A stretch of 5,292 nucleotides of DNA, from NCBI GenBank assembly GCA_021779775.1, contig JAJYAB010000156.1, forward strand, positions 1 to 5,292. Direction: 5' to 3'. A program made the position numbers and the translations under genes. Shown piece after piece: positions 1 through 5,254 of this stretch (within the stretch, counting starts at the first letter, position 1; every line of letters starts with the position of its first letter). The stretch comes from Actinomycetes bacterium (lineage in GTDB: Bacteria > Actinomycetota > Acidimicrobiia > Acidimicrobiales > UBA8190). Below the pieces are notes generated by a model that saw only the letters and a program-made list of their open reading frames with translations, did no database searches and was not told the origin of the DNA.

Positions 1-1427
1 TTCATGCCGCTCGTGCCCGAAGCCTCATGCGGAGCAACCGGCGTGTTCAACCAAACGTCCACCCCGGCGCACAGCATGCCGGCGAGGGACATGCCGTAGT
101 CGGCCAGGTACACCACGGTGACGTCGTCCGCCAGCTTCATCGCCCGCTCGGCCACCCGATGGATCATGGCCTTGCCGGGCTCGTCGAGCGGATGCGCCTT
201 GCCGCTGTAGACGACCTGCAGAGGTCCGTTCGCCGCCACGATCTCCCGGAGGCGTCCGGTGTCCGACAGGAGGAGGTCGTTGCGCTTGTAGAGCGTGGCG
301 CGGCGGGCGACCCCGATGGTCAGCGCAGCCGGGTCGAGCGCGACGCCGGTGCGGTCGGCGACGCAGGCGAGCAGGGCAGCCTTCGCTTCGTCGTGCGCAG
401 CCCGGAGGTCCGAGAGGGGCAGGCCCGTTGCGTAGCGGACCATCGTGCTGTCACGACGCCAGTTCGGTATGTGCCGGTCGAACAAGCGGGCCGTGGATGG
501 CGCTGCCCAGGTCGGCACGTGGACCCCGTTGGTGACGGACTGCACCGTGAATTGCGGGAACATCGCCTGGGAGACGCTGCCGTGGCGTCGAGCGACGCCG
601 TTGACGAACCCCGACAGGTGCATACCGAGGACGGTCATGTTCAGGGTGCCGTCCTCGAGGGCCCCGAGCTGGTCGATGCCCTTCAGGCGGTCGTCACCCA
701 ACACCCGTGCCGCGAGTGCGGGAGAGAAGCGGTCATGACCTGCCGGCACCGGCGTGTGCGTGGTGAACACGCAACGACGGCGCACCGAGGCCACAACTTC
801 CTGGTCGGCGTGACCGAGGCCGCCCCCTCCGGCCGCTTCGATCAGTGCCACTGGGACCAAGGAGGCGTGACCCTCGTTCATGTGGTACCGGCTGATCCGG
901 TCGTAGCCGAGCGCTGCCAGCACAGCAGGTCCGGCAAGGCCCAGCACCGCCTCCTGGCTCAGCCGCACGTAGGGATCGCCGACGTAGAGCTGGTCGGTGA
1001 TCGCCCGGTCGCCCGGATCGTTCTCCGGAACGCTGGTGTCGAGGAAGTAGACCGGTACCCGAGCGCCTCCCGCCCCGACAAGATCGAGCTGCCACGCACC
1101 GACCGTGACCGTGCGCCTGCCGATCTCGATCGCCACCCGGATGTCGAGCGGTCGCAGACGGCCCCCAGGCGACCACGACACCTCGTGCTCGACCTGACGG
1201 CCGGAGCCGTCCAGCTCCTGGCGGAAGAACCCCTTGTGGTACACGAGGGTCACGCCCGCGACGGGCAGCGCCAGGTCCGCAGCGGACCGTAGGAAGTCCC
1301 CTGCCAGCACACCGAGACCGCCGCTGTAGGTCGGGACGGCGTCGTCGACGGCAATCTCCATGGAGAAGTAGGCGATGTCGATCTCGCCCGCCGGTCGAAC
1401 CGGCTCGTCGCGCCATGTCCCGCTCAT
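1..1427 (-). CDS. glgP: Alpha-glucan (glycogen/maltodextrin) phosphorylase, GT35 family, 3'-truncated by window edge
   Basis: Family role: phosphorolysis of alpha-1,4-glucan to glucose-1-phosphate in the cytoplasm, with pyridoxal phosphate (PLP) as cofactor. I translated the minus strand from ATG at 1427-1425 and found 475 codons without a stop. Visible signatures: YFSMEIAVDDAVPTYSGGLG (residues 20-39), FFRQELDG (67-74), HMNEGHA (182-188), TTHTPVPAGHDRF (222-234), VTNGVHVPTW (298-307), ARRATLYKRND (374-384), SGKAHP (408-413) and NTPVAPHEASGTSGMK, whose lysine (residue 476) is the family's PLP-binding residue. The window ends two bases (AA) into that lysine codon, so the C-terminal part is outside. 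The protein opens almost directly with the YFSMEI block. It therefore lacks the extra N-terminal domain (DUF3417) found in many actinobacterial GlgP proteins and fits the shorter phosphorylase type. The start is supported by an AGGAGG site seven bases upstream. The gene is divergent from apt. Exact substrate (glycogen or maltodextrin) cannot be told from sequence. Confidence 0.93.
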   Translation of the reverse strand, partial: MSGTWRDEPVRPAGEIDIAYFSMEIAVDDAVPTYSGGLGVLAGDFLRSAADLALPVAGVTLVYHKGFFRQELDGSGRQVEHEVSWSPGGRLRPLDIRVAIEIGRRTVTVGAWQLDLVGAGGARVPVYFLDTSVPENDPGDRAITDQLYVGDPYVRLSQEAVLGLAGPAVLAALGYDRISRYHMNEGHASLVPVALIEAAGGGGLGHADQEVVASVRRRCVFTTHTPVPAGHDRFSPALAARVLGDDRLKGIDQLGALEDGTLNMTVLGMHLSGFVNGVARRHGSVSQAMFPQFTVQSVTNGVHVPTWAAPSTARLFDRHIPNWRRDSTMVRYATGLPLSDLRAAHDEAKAALLACVADRTGVALDPAALTIGVARRATLYKRNDLLLSDTGRLREIVAANGPLQVVYSGKAHPLDEPGKAMIHRVAERAMKLADDVTVVYLADYGMSLAGMLCAGVDVWLNTPVAPHEASGTSGM

Positions 1428-1434
1428 CGAACTT

Positions 1435-1440
1435 CCTCCT
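1435..1440 (-). promoter_or_regulatory. Shine-Dalgarno site of the phosphorylase gene
   Basis: The minus strand reads AAGGAGGAAGTTCG directly before ATG. AGGAGG is a full match to the anti-SD complement, with a seven-base spacer. It is the only strong SD in the window and fixes the phosphorylase start at 1427. Confidence 0.85.
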
Positions 1441-1445
1441 TGCAC

Positions 1446-1553
1446 TGGCGCTCCTGCGTATGGCGCTCCTGCGTATGGCGCTCCTGCGTATGGCGCTCCT
1501 GCGTATGGCGCTCCTGCGTATGGCGCTCCTGCGTATGGCGCTCCTGCGTATGG
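1446..1553. repeat. 15-bp tandem repeat array, 7.2 perfect copies
   Basis: The unit TGGCGCTCCTGCGTA on the plus strand occurs seven times without a mismatch (1446-1550), followed by a partial TGG. On the minus strand each unit contains GCAGGAGCG, an SD-like core. The array begins five bases beyond the phosphorylase SD, so it probably lies in that gene's 5' leader or promoter zone. Because 15 is a multiple of three and the unit holds no stop in any frame, all six frames are open across it. This creates spurious ORFs: MALLR repeats in the apt frame, YGAPA and WRSCV in the others. Perfect identity suggests recent slippage expansion. There are no unique spacers, so it is not CRISPR. Copy number may be mis-assembled from short reads. 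Confidence 0.97.
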
Positions 1554-1690
1554 AGTCTGCCGCATCGAGTCAGCGGTGCGTCAACACGCCACGCATCTTT
1601 CTGGTTTCTGGCCTGGCACATGCTTGTCGTCCATACTGCCTGCATGTCACCGCCGCCCTGCCCACTGCCGTCCGGACGCCCCCCACAGTG
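1554..1690. other. Non-coding leader between repeat array and apt
   Basis: This stretch is in frame with apt and open, but it does not look coding. About a third of its third codon positions in that frame are A or T, against very few in the apt body, and it has several Cys codons and no family similarity. It contains a 7-bp direct repeat TTTCTGG TTTCTGG (1598-1611), a weak -10-like CATACT (1632-1637) and a 15-codon open frame ending on the apt start. A TTGACG on the minus strand (complement of 1579-1584) could be a -35 for the phosphorylase, but no convincing -10 follows at 16-18 bp. Confidence 0.55.
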
Positions 1691-1691
1691 A
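1644..1691 (+). other. Possible 15-codon leader ORF coupled to apt (tentative)
   Basis: ATG at 1644 opens a 15-residue frame (MSPPPCPLPSGRPPQ) whose TGA at 1689-1691 overlaps the proposed apt ATG at 1691-1693 as TGATG, a layout typical of termination-reinitiation coupling. A CATACT hexamer ends six bases before the ATG, which would allow a leaderless transcript, but it differs from TAnnnT at the first base and I see no good -35. apt itself has no clear SD, which makes coupling attractive. In GC-rich DNA such a short frame can arise by chance. Confidence 0.2.
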
Positions 1692-2248
1692 TGGAGCGAG
1701 CCCGCCGGGAAAGCACCGTCGCACCTGAGCCCGCCGTCGGGTCCCTCCGGGACTACGTGCGGAAGATCCCCGACTTCCCCGAGCCGGGCATTGTCTTCGA
1801 GGACATCACCCCGCTGCTCTGCGATGCGGCGGCCTACCGCACCGCCGTCGATGCCCTCGCCGCGCCGTTCGCCGGTCGCGTCGACCGGGTCGTGGCGATG
1901 GAGGCTCGCGGGTTCATCCTCGGTGCCGGCGTCGCCCTGGTGCTCGACGCCGGGTTCGTACCCATGCGGAAGCTCGGCAAGCTCCCGGCGCTGACCATCG
2001 CGGAGGCGTACGACCTCGAGTACGGGTCGGCGACCCTGGAGATGCATGCCGATGCGCTCGTGCCCACCGGCCGGGTCCTGGTGGTGGACGACGTCGTGGC
2101 GACGGGCGGGACGGCACGGGCGGCAGTGCAGCTGGTCCGGCGCTGCGGTGCCGAGGTCGTCGGGGTGGCGGCCCTGCTGGAGATCGACGTGCCCGGCGCC
2201 CGCAGCCTGCTCGAGGATGTCGCGCTGCACATCGTGCTGCGCGATTGA
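1691..2248 (+). CDS. apt: Adenine phosphoribosyltransferase
   Basis: Cytosolic purine salvage enzyme converting adenine and PRPP to AMP and pyrophosphate. With ATG at 1691 the product is 185 residues, close to the usual 170-185. Visible blocks: IPDFPEPGIVFEDITPLL (26-43), the Apt N-terminal signature; MEARGFI (70-76); FVPMRKLGKLP (89-99), corresponding to the usual PVRKPGKLP; YDLEYGS (107-113); and the PRPP-binding loop VLVVDDVVATGGTA (129-142) with its two aspartates and TGGT. The frame stays open upstream through the tandem array to 1415, but composition and similarity support a start near 1691 (GTG at 1688 is also possible). No clear SD precedes it. It is divergent from the phosphorylase and is followed after 29 bp by the first possible moaE start. 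A functional link to the cofactor genes downstream is not evident. Confidence 0.95.
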   Translation: MERARRESTVAPEPAVGSLRDYVRKIPDFPEPGIVFEDITPLLCDAAAYRTAVDALAAPFAGRVDRVVAMEARGFILGAGVALVLDAGFVPMRKLGKLPALTIAEAYDLEYGSATLEMHADALVPTGRVLVVDDVVATGGTARAAVQLVRRCGAEVVGVAALLEIDVPGARSLLEDVALHIVLRD

Positions 2249-2278
2249 GCTGCCAGTCCGGGCGGTAGCATTCGACGG
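2245..2278 (+). promoter_or_regulatory. Candidate promoter for moaE, possibly giving a leaderless mRNA
   Basis: TAGCAT (2266-2271) fits the actinobacterial -10 pattern TAnnnT. TTGAGC (2245-2250) could be the -35, though the 15-bp spacer is short. Transcription starting six to seven bases after the -10 would begin at G2278, the first base of an in-frame GTG for moaE, the layout of leaderless actinobacterial genes. The -35 overlaps the apt stop codon. This rests on sequence pattern only. Confidence 0.35.
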
Positions 2279-2841
2279 TGCGAGGAATCGCCGGGCCAGC
2301 TCCGGGTTCCGAGGAGATCCGAGCCGCCGGGCCGGCGGCAGGGACCATGCTGCCGCCTCGCCAGGGCGACGACTGGTTCCTGCTCACCAGCGAGCCCCTC
2401 CCCGTCGATCAGGCATCGGCATGGGCCGCCGTCGGTCGATGCGGTGCCGTCGTGTCGTTCTGCGGTACCGCCCGCGACCATGCCGACGGCGGCCAACCGG
2501 TCGATGGGCTCTCCTACGAGGCCTACCCCCTCGGGGTAGCCCGCGTGATGCGCACCGTCGCCGACGGAGCCCGCAGCCAGTGGCCTGAGATCGGGCGCAC
2601 CGCCCTGCTGCACCGGATCGGCGCCCTGGCCATCGGCGACGCCGCCGTGGTGGTAGCAGTGTCGGCCCCCCACCGCCAGGAGGCGTTCGCTGCAGCGCGC
2701 TGGTGCATCGACACATTGAAGGACGAGGCGCCGATCTGGAAGCGGGAGCACCGCCGAGACGGGGACGTCTGGCTGCCCCGGTGCGAAGGGGTCGATGCAC
2801 CACCCGGGCGCGTGCCCGCTGCCGCAGACGGCGCGCCGTGA
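2278..2841 (+). CDS. moaE: Molybdopterin synthase catalytic (large) subunit MoaE
   Basis: MoaE, with the small sulfur carrier MoaD, adds two sulfurs to cyclic pyranopterin monophosphate to make molybdopterin. Numbering from GTG 2278 gives 187 residues. Key blocks: CGAVVSFCGTARDH (55-68) with the conserved Arg66; LSYEAYP (78-84); LLHRIGALAIGD (110-121); SAPHRQEAF (129-137); and LKDEAPIWKRE (147-157), whose Lys148 and Lys155 match the two active-site lysines of E. coli MoaE (K119, K126) with the same spacing of seven. The start is uncertain: ATG at 2347 would give 164 residues, nearer the usual 140-165, and the first 23 codons are low-complexity with weaker third-position GC. I kept 2278 because a TAGCAT -10 sits six bases before it, and neither start has a good SD. 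The stop overlaps the moeA GTG by four bases. No moaD is visible. Confidence 0.93.
   Translation: MRGIAGPAPGSEEIRAAGPAAGTMLPPRQGDDWFLLTSEPLPVDQASAWAAVGRCGAVVSFCGTARDHADGGQPVDGLSYEAYPLGVARVMRTVADGARSQWPEIGRTALLHRIGALAIGDAAVVVAVSAPHRQEAFAAARWCIDTLKDEAPIWKREHRRDGDVWLPRCEGVDAPPGRVPAAADGAP
2323..2339. repeat. GC-only inverted repeat just before the alternative moaE start
   Basis: A perfect 17-bp palindrome with arms GCCGCCGG and CCGGCGGC around one central G. As RNA it could fold into a seven-pair stem with a three-base loop. It lies between a GAGGAG (2311-2316) and ATG 2347, eight bases before the ATG. There is no T-run, so it is not a typical intrinsic terminator. It may be incidental in GC-rich DNA. 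Confidence 0.5.
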
Positions 2842-3968
2842 TCCCGCTGCAGGCTGCCGTCGACCTGGTGCTCGGCTGCTGCTCGCCCCTGCAGCCGACA
2901 TCCAGCGCGATCGGGGACGCCCTGGGCTGCGTCGCCGCTACCCAGGTCCGCGCCGGGGCCGCCGTGCCGGCCTTCGCCAATTCGGCGATGGACGGGTACG
3001 CAGTCCGCTCGTCTGACGTCGCGCTGGCCCCCGCCACGCTGTCGGTCACCGGCACCGCCACAGCGGGGACCGGCGGGCCGGCCGTCGGGCCGGGCGAGGC
3101 GGTGCGCATCATGACGGGTGCTCCGGTGCCGGCCGGGGCCGACGCCGTGTGCATGGTGGAGCGCACCCGGCCTGGCGAGGCCGCCACGGTGGTGGTGGAG
3201 GAAGCCGTCGGCCGGGGCGAGAACATCCGCCTCCCCGGTGAGGACGTCCGGGCGGGTCAAGTCGTGGTGGAGGCCGGCACGGTATTGCAGCCGGCGCACA
3301 TCGGCGTGCTTGCCGCCGTCGGATCGCCCCGCGTGGACGTCTACCCCCGCCCGGTCGTCGGCGTCATGTCGACCGGCGACGAGCTGGCCGACGACGGCGC
3401 CGCGCTGCGACCGGGGATGATCCACGACGCCAACCGCCACGCGCTGCTGGCAGCGGTGCGCGCCAACGGCGCGGCTGCCTGCGACCTGGGGATCATCCCC
3501 GACGACCTGGTGCAGCTGGAGGCGGCGCTCCGATCCGCCGGGGAGCAGTGCGATCTGGTGTTGACGTCGGGCGGCGTCAGTGTCGGCGACCTCGACGTCG
3601 TGCGCCTGGTGCTCGACCGGGTGGCCACCGGCGGCGTGCACCGCCTGCAGGTGGCGATCCGCCCGGCCAAGCCGCTGGCCTTGGCCACGCTGGCCGGCTC
3701 CGGCACCCCCCTGATCGGTCTCCCGGGAAACCCCGTGTCGGCGCTGGTGGCGTTCGCCATGTTCGCCGTCCCGGCGATCCGGGCGCTGGGCGGTCATGCC
3801 CCTCCCGAGATCCCCCGGCTCGTCGCCACCACGACCCACGACCTGCTCCGTGGAGCCGACGGCAAGGTGCACCTGCTCAGGAGCCGGTTGGTGGTGTCCG
3901 CCACCGGGTCGCTGGTCGTCACTGCCGTCGCCGGGCAGGCGTCGCACCATCTGGACGCCATGGCATGA
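2838..3968 (+). CDS. moeA: Molybdopterin molybdenumtransferase MoeA, cut short by an in-frame TGA
   Basis: MoeA uses adenylylated molybdopterin and molybdate to insert molybdenum into the cofactor in the cytosol. GTG at 2838 overlaps the moaE stop as GTGA. No SD is visible, so translation probably depends on coupling. Visible blocks: NSAMDGYAVRSSD (48-60), RIMTGAPVPAGAD (90-102), GENIRLPGEDV (127-137), GVMSTGDEL (175-183), IHDANR (195-200), LTSGGVSVGDLD (242-253), the IRPAKPL block (274-280) and IGLPGNPVSAL (293-303). These cover the substrate and active-site domains. Domain IV starts around residue 322 and breaks off at HHLDAMA, giving 376 residues against about 400-420 for the family. The same frame carries the missing end after the stop (3969-4100); with it the protein would be 420 residues. 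Whether the gene is active depends on whether the TGA is real, and if so whether it is read through or tolerated. Confidence 0.95.
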   Translation: MIPLQAAVDLVLGCCSPLQPTSSAIGDALGCVAATQVRAGAAVPAFANSAMDGYAVRSSDVALAPATLSVTGTATAGTGGPAVGPGEAVRIMTGAPVPAGADAVCMVERTRPGEAATVVVEEAVGRGENIRLPGEDVRAGQVVVEAGTVLQPAHIGVLAAVGSPRVDVYPRPVVGVMSTGDELADDGAALRPGMIHDANRHALLAAVRANGAAACDLGIIPDDLVQLEAALRSAGEQCDLVLTSGGVSVGDLDVVRLVLDRVATGGVHRLQVAIRPAKPLALATLAGSGTPLIGLPGNPVSALVAFAMFAVPAIRALGGHAPPEIPRLVATTTHDLLRGADGKVHLLRSRLVVSATGSLVVTAVAGQASHHLDAMA

Positions 3969-4100
3969 TCCAACGCGCTGATCGTGCTGCCCGACGGCAG
4001 CGGGGCGGTGGCTGGCGACCAGGTCGACGTGGTCGTCCTCGACCCGGCGTCGGCGTTCCTCCCCGCCGGTGCTGACGTCCGGGAGCCGACCATCCGGTGA
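3969..4100 (+). pseudogene. moeA: C-terminal end of MoeA domain IV, in frame behind the TGA
   Basis: These 43 codons continue the moeA frame after TGA 3966-3968. They begin SNALIVLPDGSGAVAGDQVD and match the last strands of MoeA domain IV (E. coli has GNCFIVLERDRGNVEVGEW at the same place, from memory). Only three of the 43 third positions are not G or C, so coding composition is intact and there is no shift. The frame ends at TGA 4098-4100 inside a GTGA overlap with moaA, the same junction as moaE-moeA. There is no own start codon or SD, so it is not an independent gene. The TGA aligns with a variable position, and a C-to-T change in a CGA arginine codon (MARSNAL) would explain it. Confidence 0.85.
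3986..4001 (+). other. Small hairpin downstream of the moeA TGA
   Basis: GCTGCC (3986-3991) pairs perfectly with GGCAGC (3996-4001) around the loop CGAC, and U3985 can pair with G4002. It begins 17 bases after the TGA. Hairpins in this zone can aid stop-codon read-through or act as bacterial SECIS elements, but this one also encodes ordinary MoeA residues and may be chance. Confidence 0.35.
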
Positions 4101-5254
4101 GCGGTCTCGTGGGGTACCCAGGTCCCGACCCGACGCTTCCTGCGCGCGGAGCCGGGCCGGGCACCGGCCAGCCGGTCCGGCTGCTGCCCACCAGGGCGCA
4201 TCACACCTCGGGCCACGACACCGGCCCGCCAGCTGCCGGCACGGCACCGGCGGCGAGCCTGCGGACCGGGGCCTGGGACCCCCTGGTCGACGCGTTCGGC
4301 CGGCTCCACGACGACCTGCGCATCTCCGTCACCGACCGCTGCAATCTCCGATGCATCCACTGCATGCCCGAGGGGGTGGTGTTCCGACCTCGCCCCGAGC
4401 TGCTGCAGTACGAGGAGATCGTCCGGGTAGCGGGCGTGGCCCGCCGTCTGGGCGTCCGCTCGGTGCGGATCACCGGTGGGGAGCCGCTGGTGCGCCGGGG
4501 TGTCGTCGACCTGGTCCGGAGGCTCGCTTCGCTCGGCTTCGACGACCTGTCCCTCACGACCAACGGCACTCTCCTCGGCCCCTTGGCCGGCCCACTGGCC
4601 GGTGCCGGGCTGCACCGCGTCAATATCAGCTGCGACTCGTTGCGCCCCGACCGCTTCGCCGCCATCCGTCGCCGTGGCGACCTGGCCACAGTCCTGGCAG
4701 CCATGGATAGCGCCGAGGCAGCCGGGTTGGGACCGGTCAAGGTCAACGTGGTCCTGCTGGCCGGAATAAACGACGACGAGGTCGAAGCCTTCGCGGCGTT
4801 CGCCCGGCGGACGGGCCGACCGGTGCGGTTCATCGAATTCATGCCGCTCGACGCCCCGGGGGATTGGAGCCGCTCCCAGGTCGTGCCGTCCGCCGACGTC
4901 ATCGAGCGCATCAACCGGCGCTGGCCGCTCGTCGCTGTCGCCAACAGCGACCAGTCTCCAGCCGAGCGGTACCGGTTCGCCGACAGCCAAGGAGAGGTCG
5001 GGGTGATCGCCTCGGTGACCCGGCCGTTCTGCGGGACGTGCAACCGCCTTCGTCTCACCGCAGACGGGGCATTGCGCAACTGCCTGTTCGCACGAAGCGA
5101 GCGCTCGGTGCGAGACATCCTGCGCGACGGCGGCGACGACGAGGCAATCGCCTCCGCGGTGCGGGCGGCGGTGATGGCCAAGGCGGCAGGTCACGGCATC
5201 GACGAACCCGGGTTCCTCCGCCCGCAGCGGTCGATGTCGATGATCGGAGGTTGA
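4097..5254 (+). CDS. moaA: GTP 3',8-cyclase MoaA (radical SAM), with N-terminal extension
   Basis: MoaA carries out the first step of molybdenum cofactor synthesis, converting GTP to 3',8-cyclo-7,8-dihydro-GTP, which MoaC then uses. It is 385 residues from GTG 4097. The radical-SAM motif C82-x3-C86-x2-C89 lies in TDRCNLRCIHCMPEG (79-93). GGEP (127-130), TTNG (154-157) and RFIEFMPLD (244-252) follow. The second 4Fe-4S site is C312-x2-C315-x13-C329 in the block RPFCGTCNRLRLTADG. The C-terminus RSMSMIGG (378-385) ends in the conserved Gly-Gly pair needed for catalysis. All catalytic features are present. The first 60 or so residues are rich in Pro, Gly and Ala and precede the normal start region (LVDAFGRLHDDLRISV). 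The only other in-frame GTG is 4109 and there is no ATG before residue 90, so the extension seems real. GTG overlaps the ancestral moeA stop. Confidence 0.96.
   Translation: MSGLVGYPGPDPTLPARGAGPGTGQPVRLLPTRAHHTSGHDTGPPAAGTAPAASLRTGAWDPLVDAFGRLHDDLRISVTDRCNLRCIHCMPEGVVFRPRPELLQYEEIVRVAGVARRLGVRSVRITGGEPLVRRGVVDLVRRLASLGFDDLSLTTNGTLLGPLAGPLAGAGLHRVNISCDSLRPDRFAAIRRRGDLATVLAAMDSAEAAGLGPVKVNVVLLAGINDDEVEAFAAFARRTGRPVRFIEFMPLDAPGDWSRSQVVPSADVIERINRRWPLVAVANSDQSPAERYRFADSQGEVGVIASVTRPFCGTCNRLRLTADGALRNCLFARSERSVRDILRDGGDDEAIASAVRAAVMAKAAGHGIDEPGFLRPQRSMSMIGG

Noticed and set aside
27..1292. Long plus-strand open frame (421 codons) opposite the phosphorylase
   Set aside because: It is antisense to a clearly recognised GT35 enzyme, has no family motifs, and reflects the GC-rich codon bias that keeps opposite frames open.
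1446..1553. CRISPR array or protein repeat domain
   Set aside because: Units are adjacent with no unique spacers, so not CRISPR. All six frames are open only because 15 is divisible by three, and no frame has independent coding support.
1598..1611. Direct repeat TTTCTGG TTTCTGG as an operator
   Set aside because: Two 7-bp copies alone are too little to call a regulator site; noted only in the leader description.
1560..1640. Sigma-70-type promoter for the phosphorylase on the minus strand
   Set aside because: TTGACG (complement of 1579-1584) is a fair -35, but no TAnnnT is found at 16-18 bp spacing.
3966..3968. TGA reassigned to a sense codon in this organism
   Set aside because: apt, moaE and moaA all end on TGA at expected family lengths, and tryptophan is encoded by TGG throughout.
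3548..4075. Plus-strand frame containing ATG 3965 (ATGA overlap with the moeA TGA) as a restart for the MoeA end
   Set aside because: That ATG is in the wrong frame. Its product is Arg-rich and unlike MoeA; the genuine domain IV end lies in the original frame.
2523..4247. Minus-strand open frame of 574 codons, and another at 3794-5287
   Set aside because: Both lie opposite moaE, moeA and moaA, whose catalytic motifs are plain. The translations are low-complexity and show no domain.
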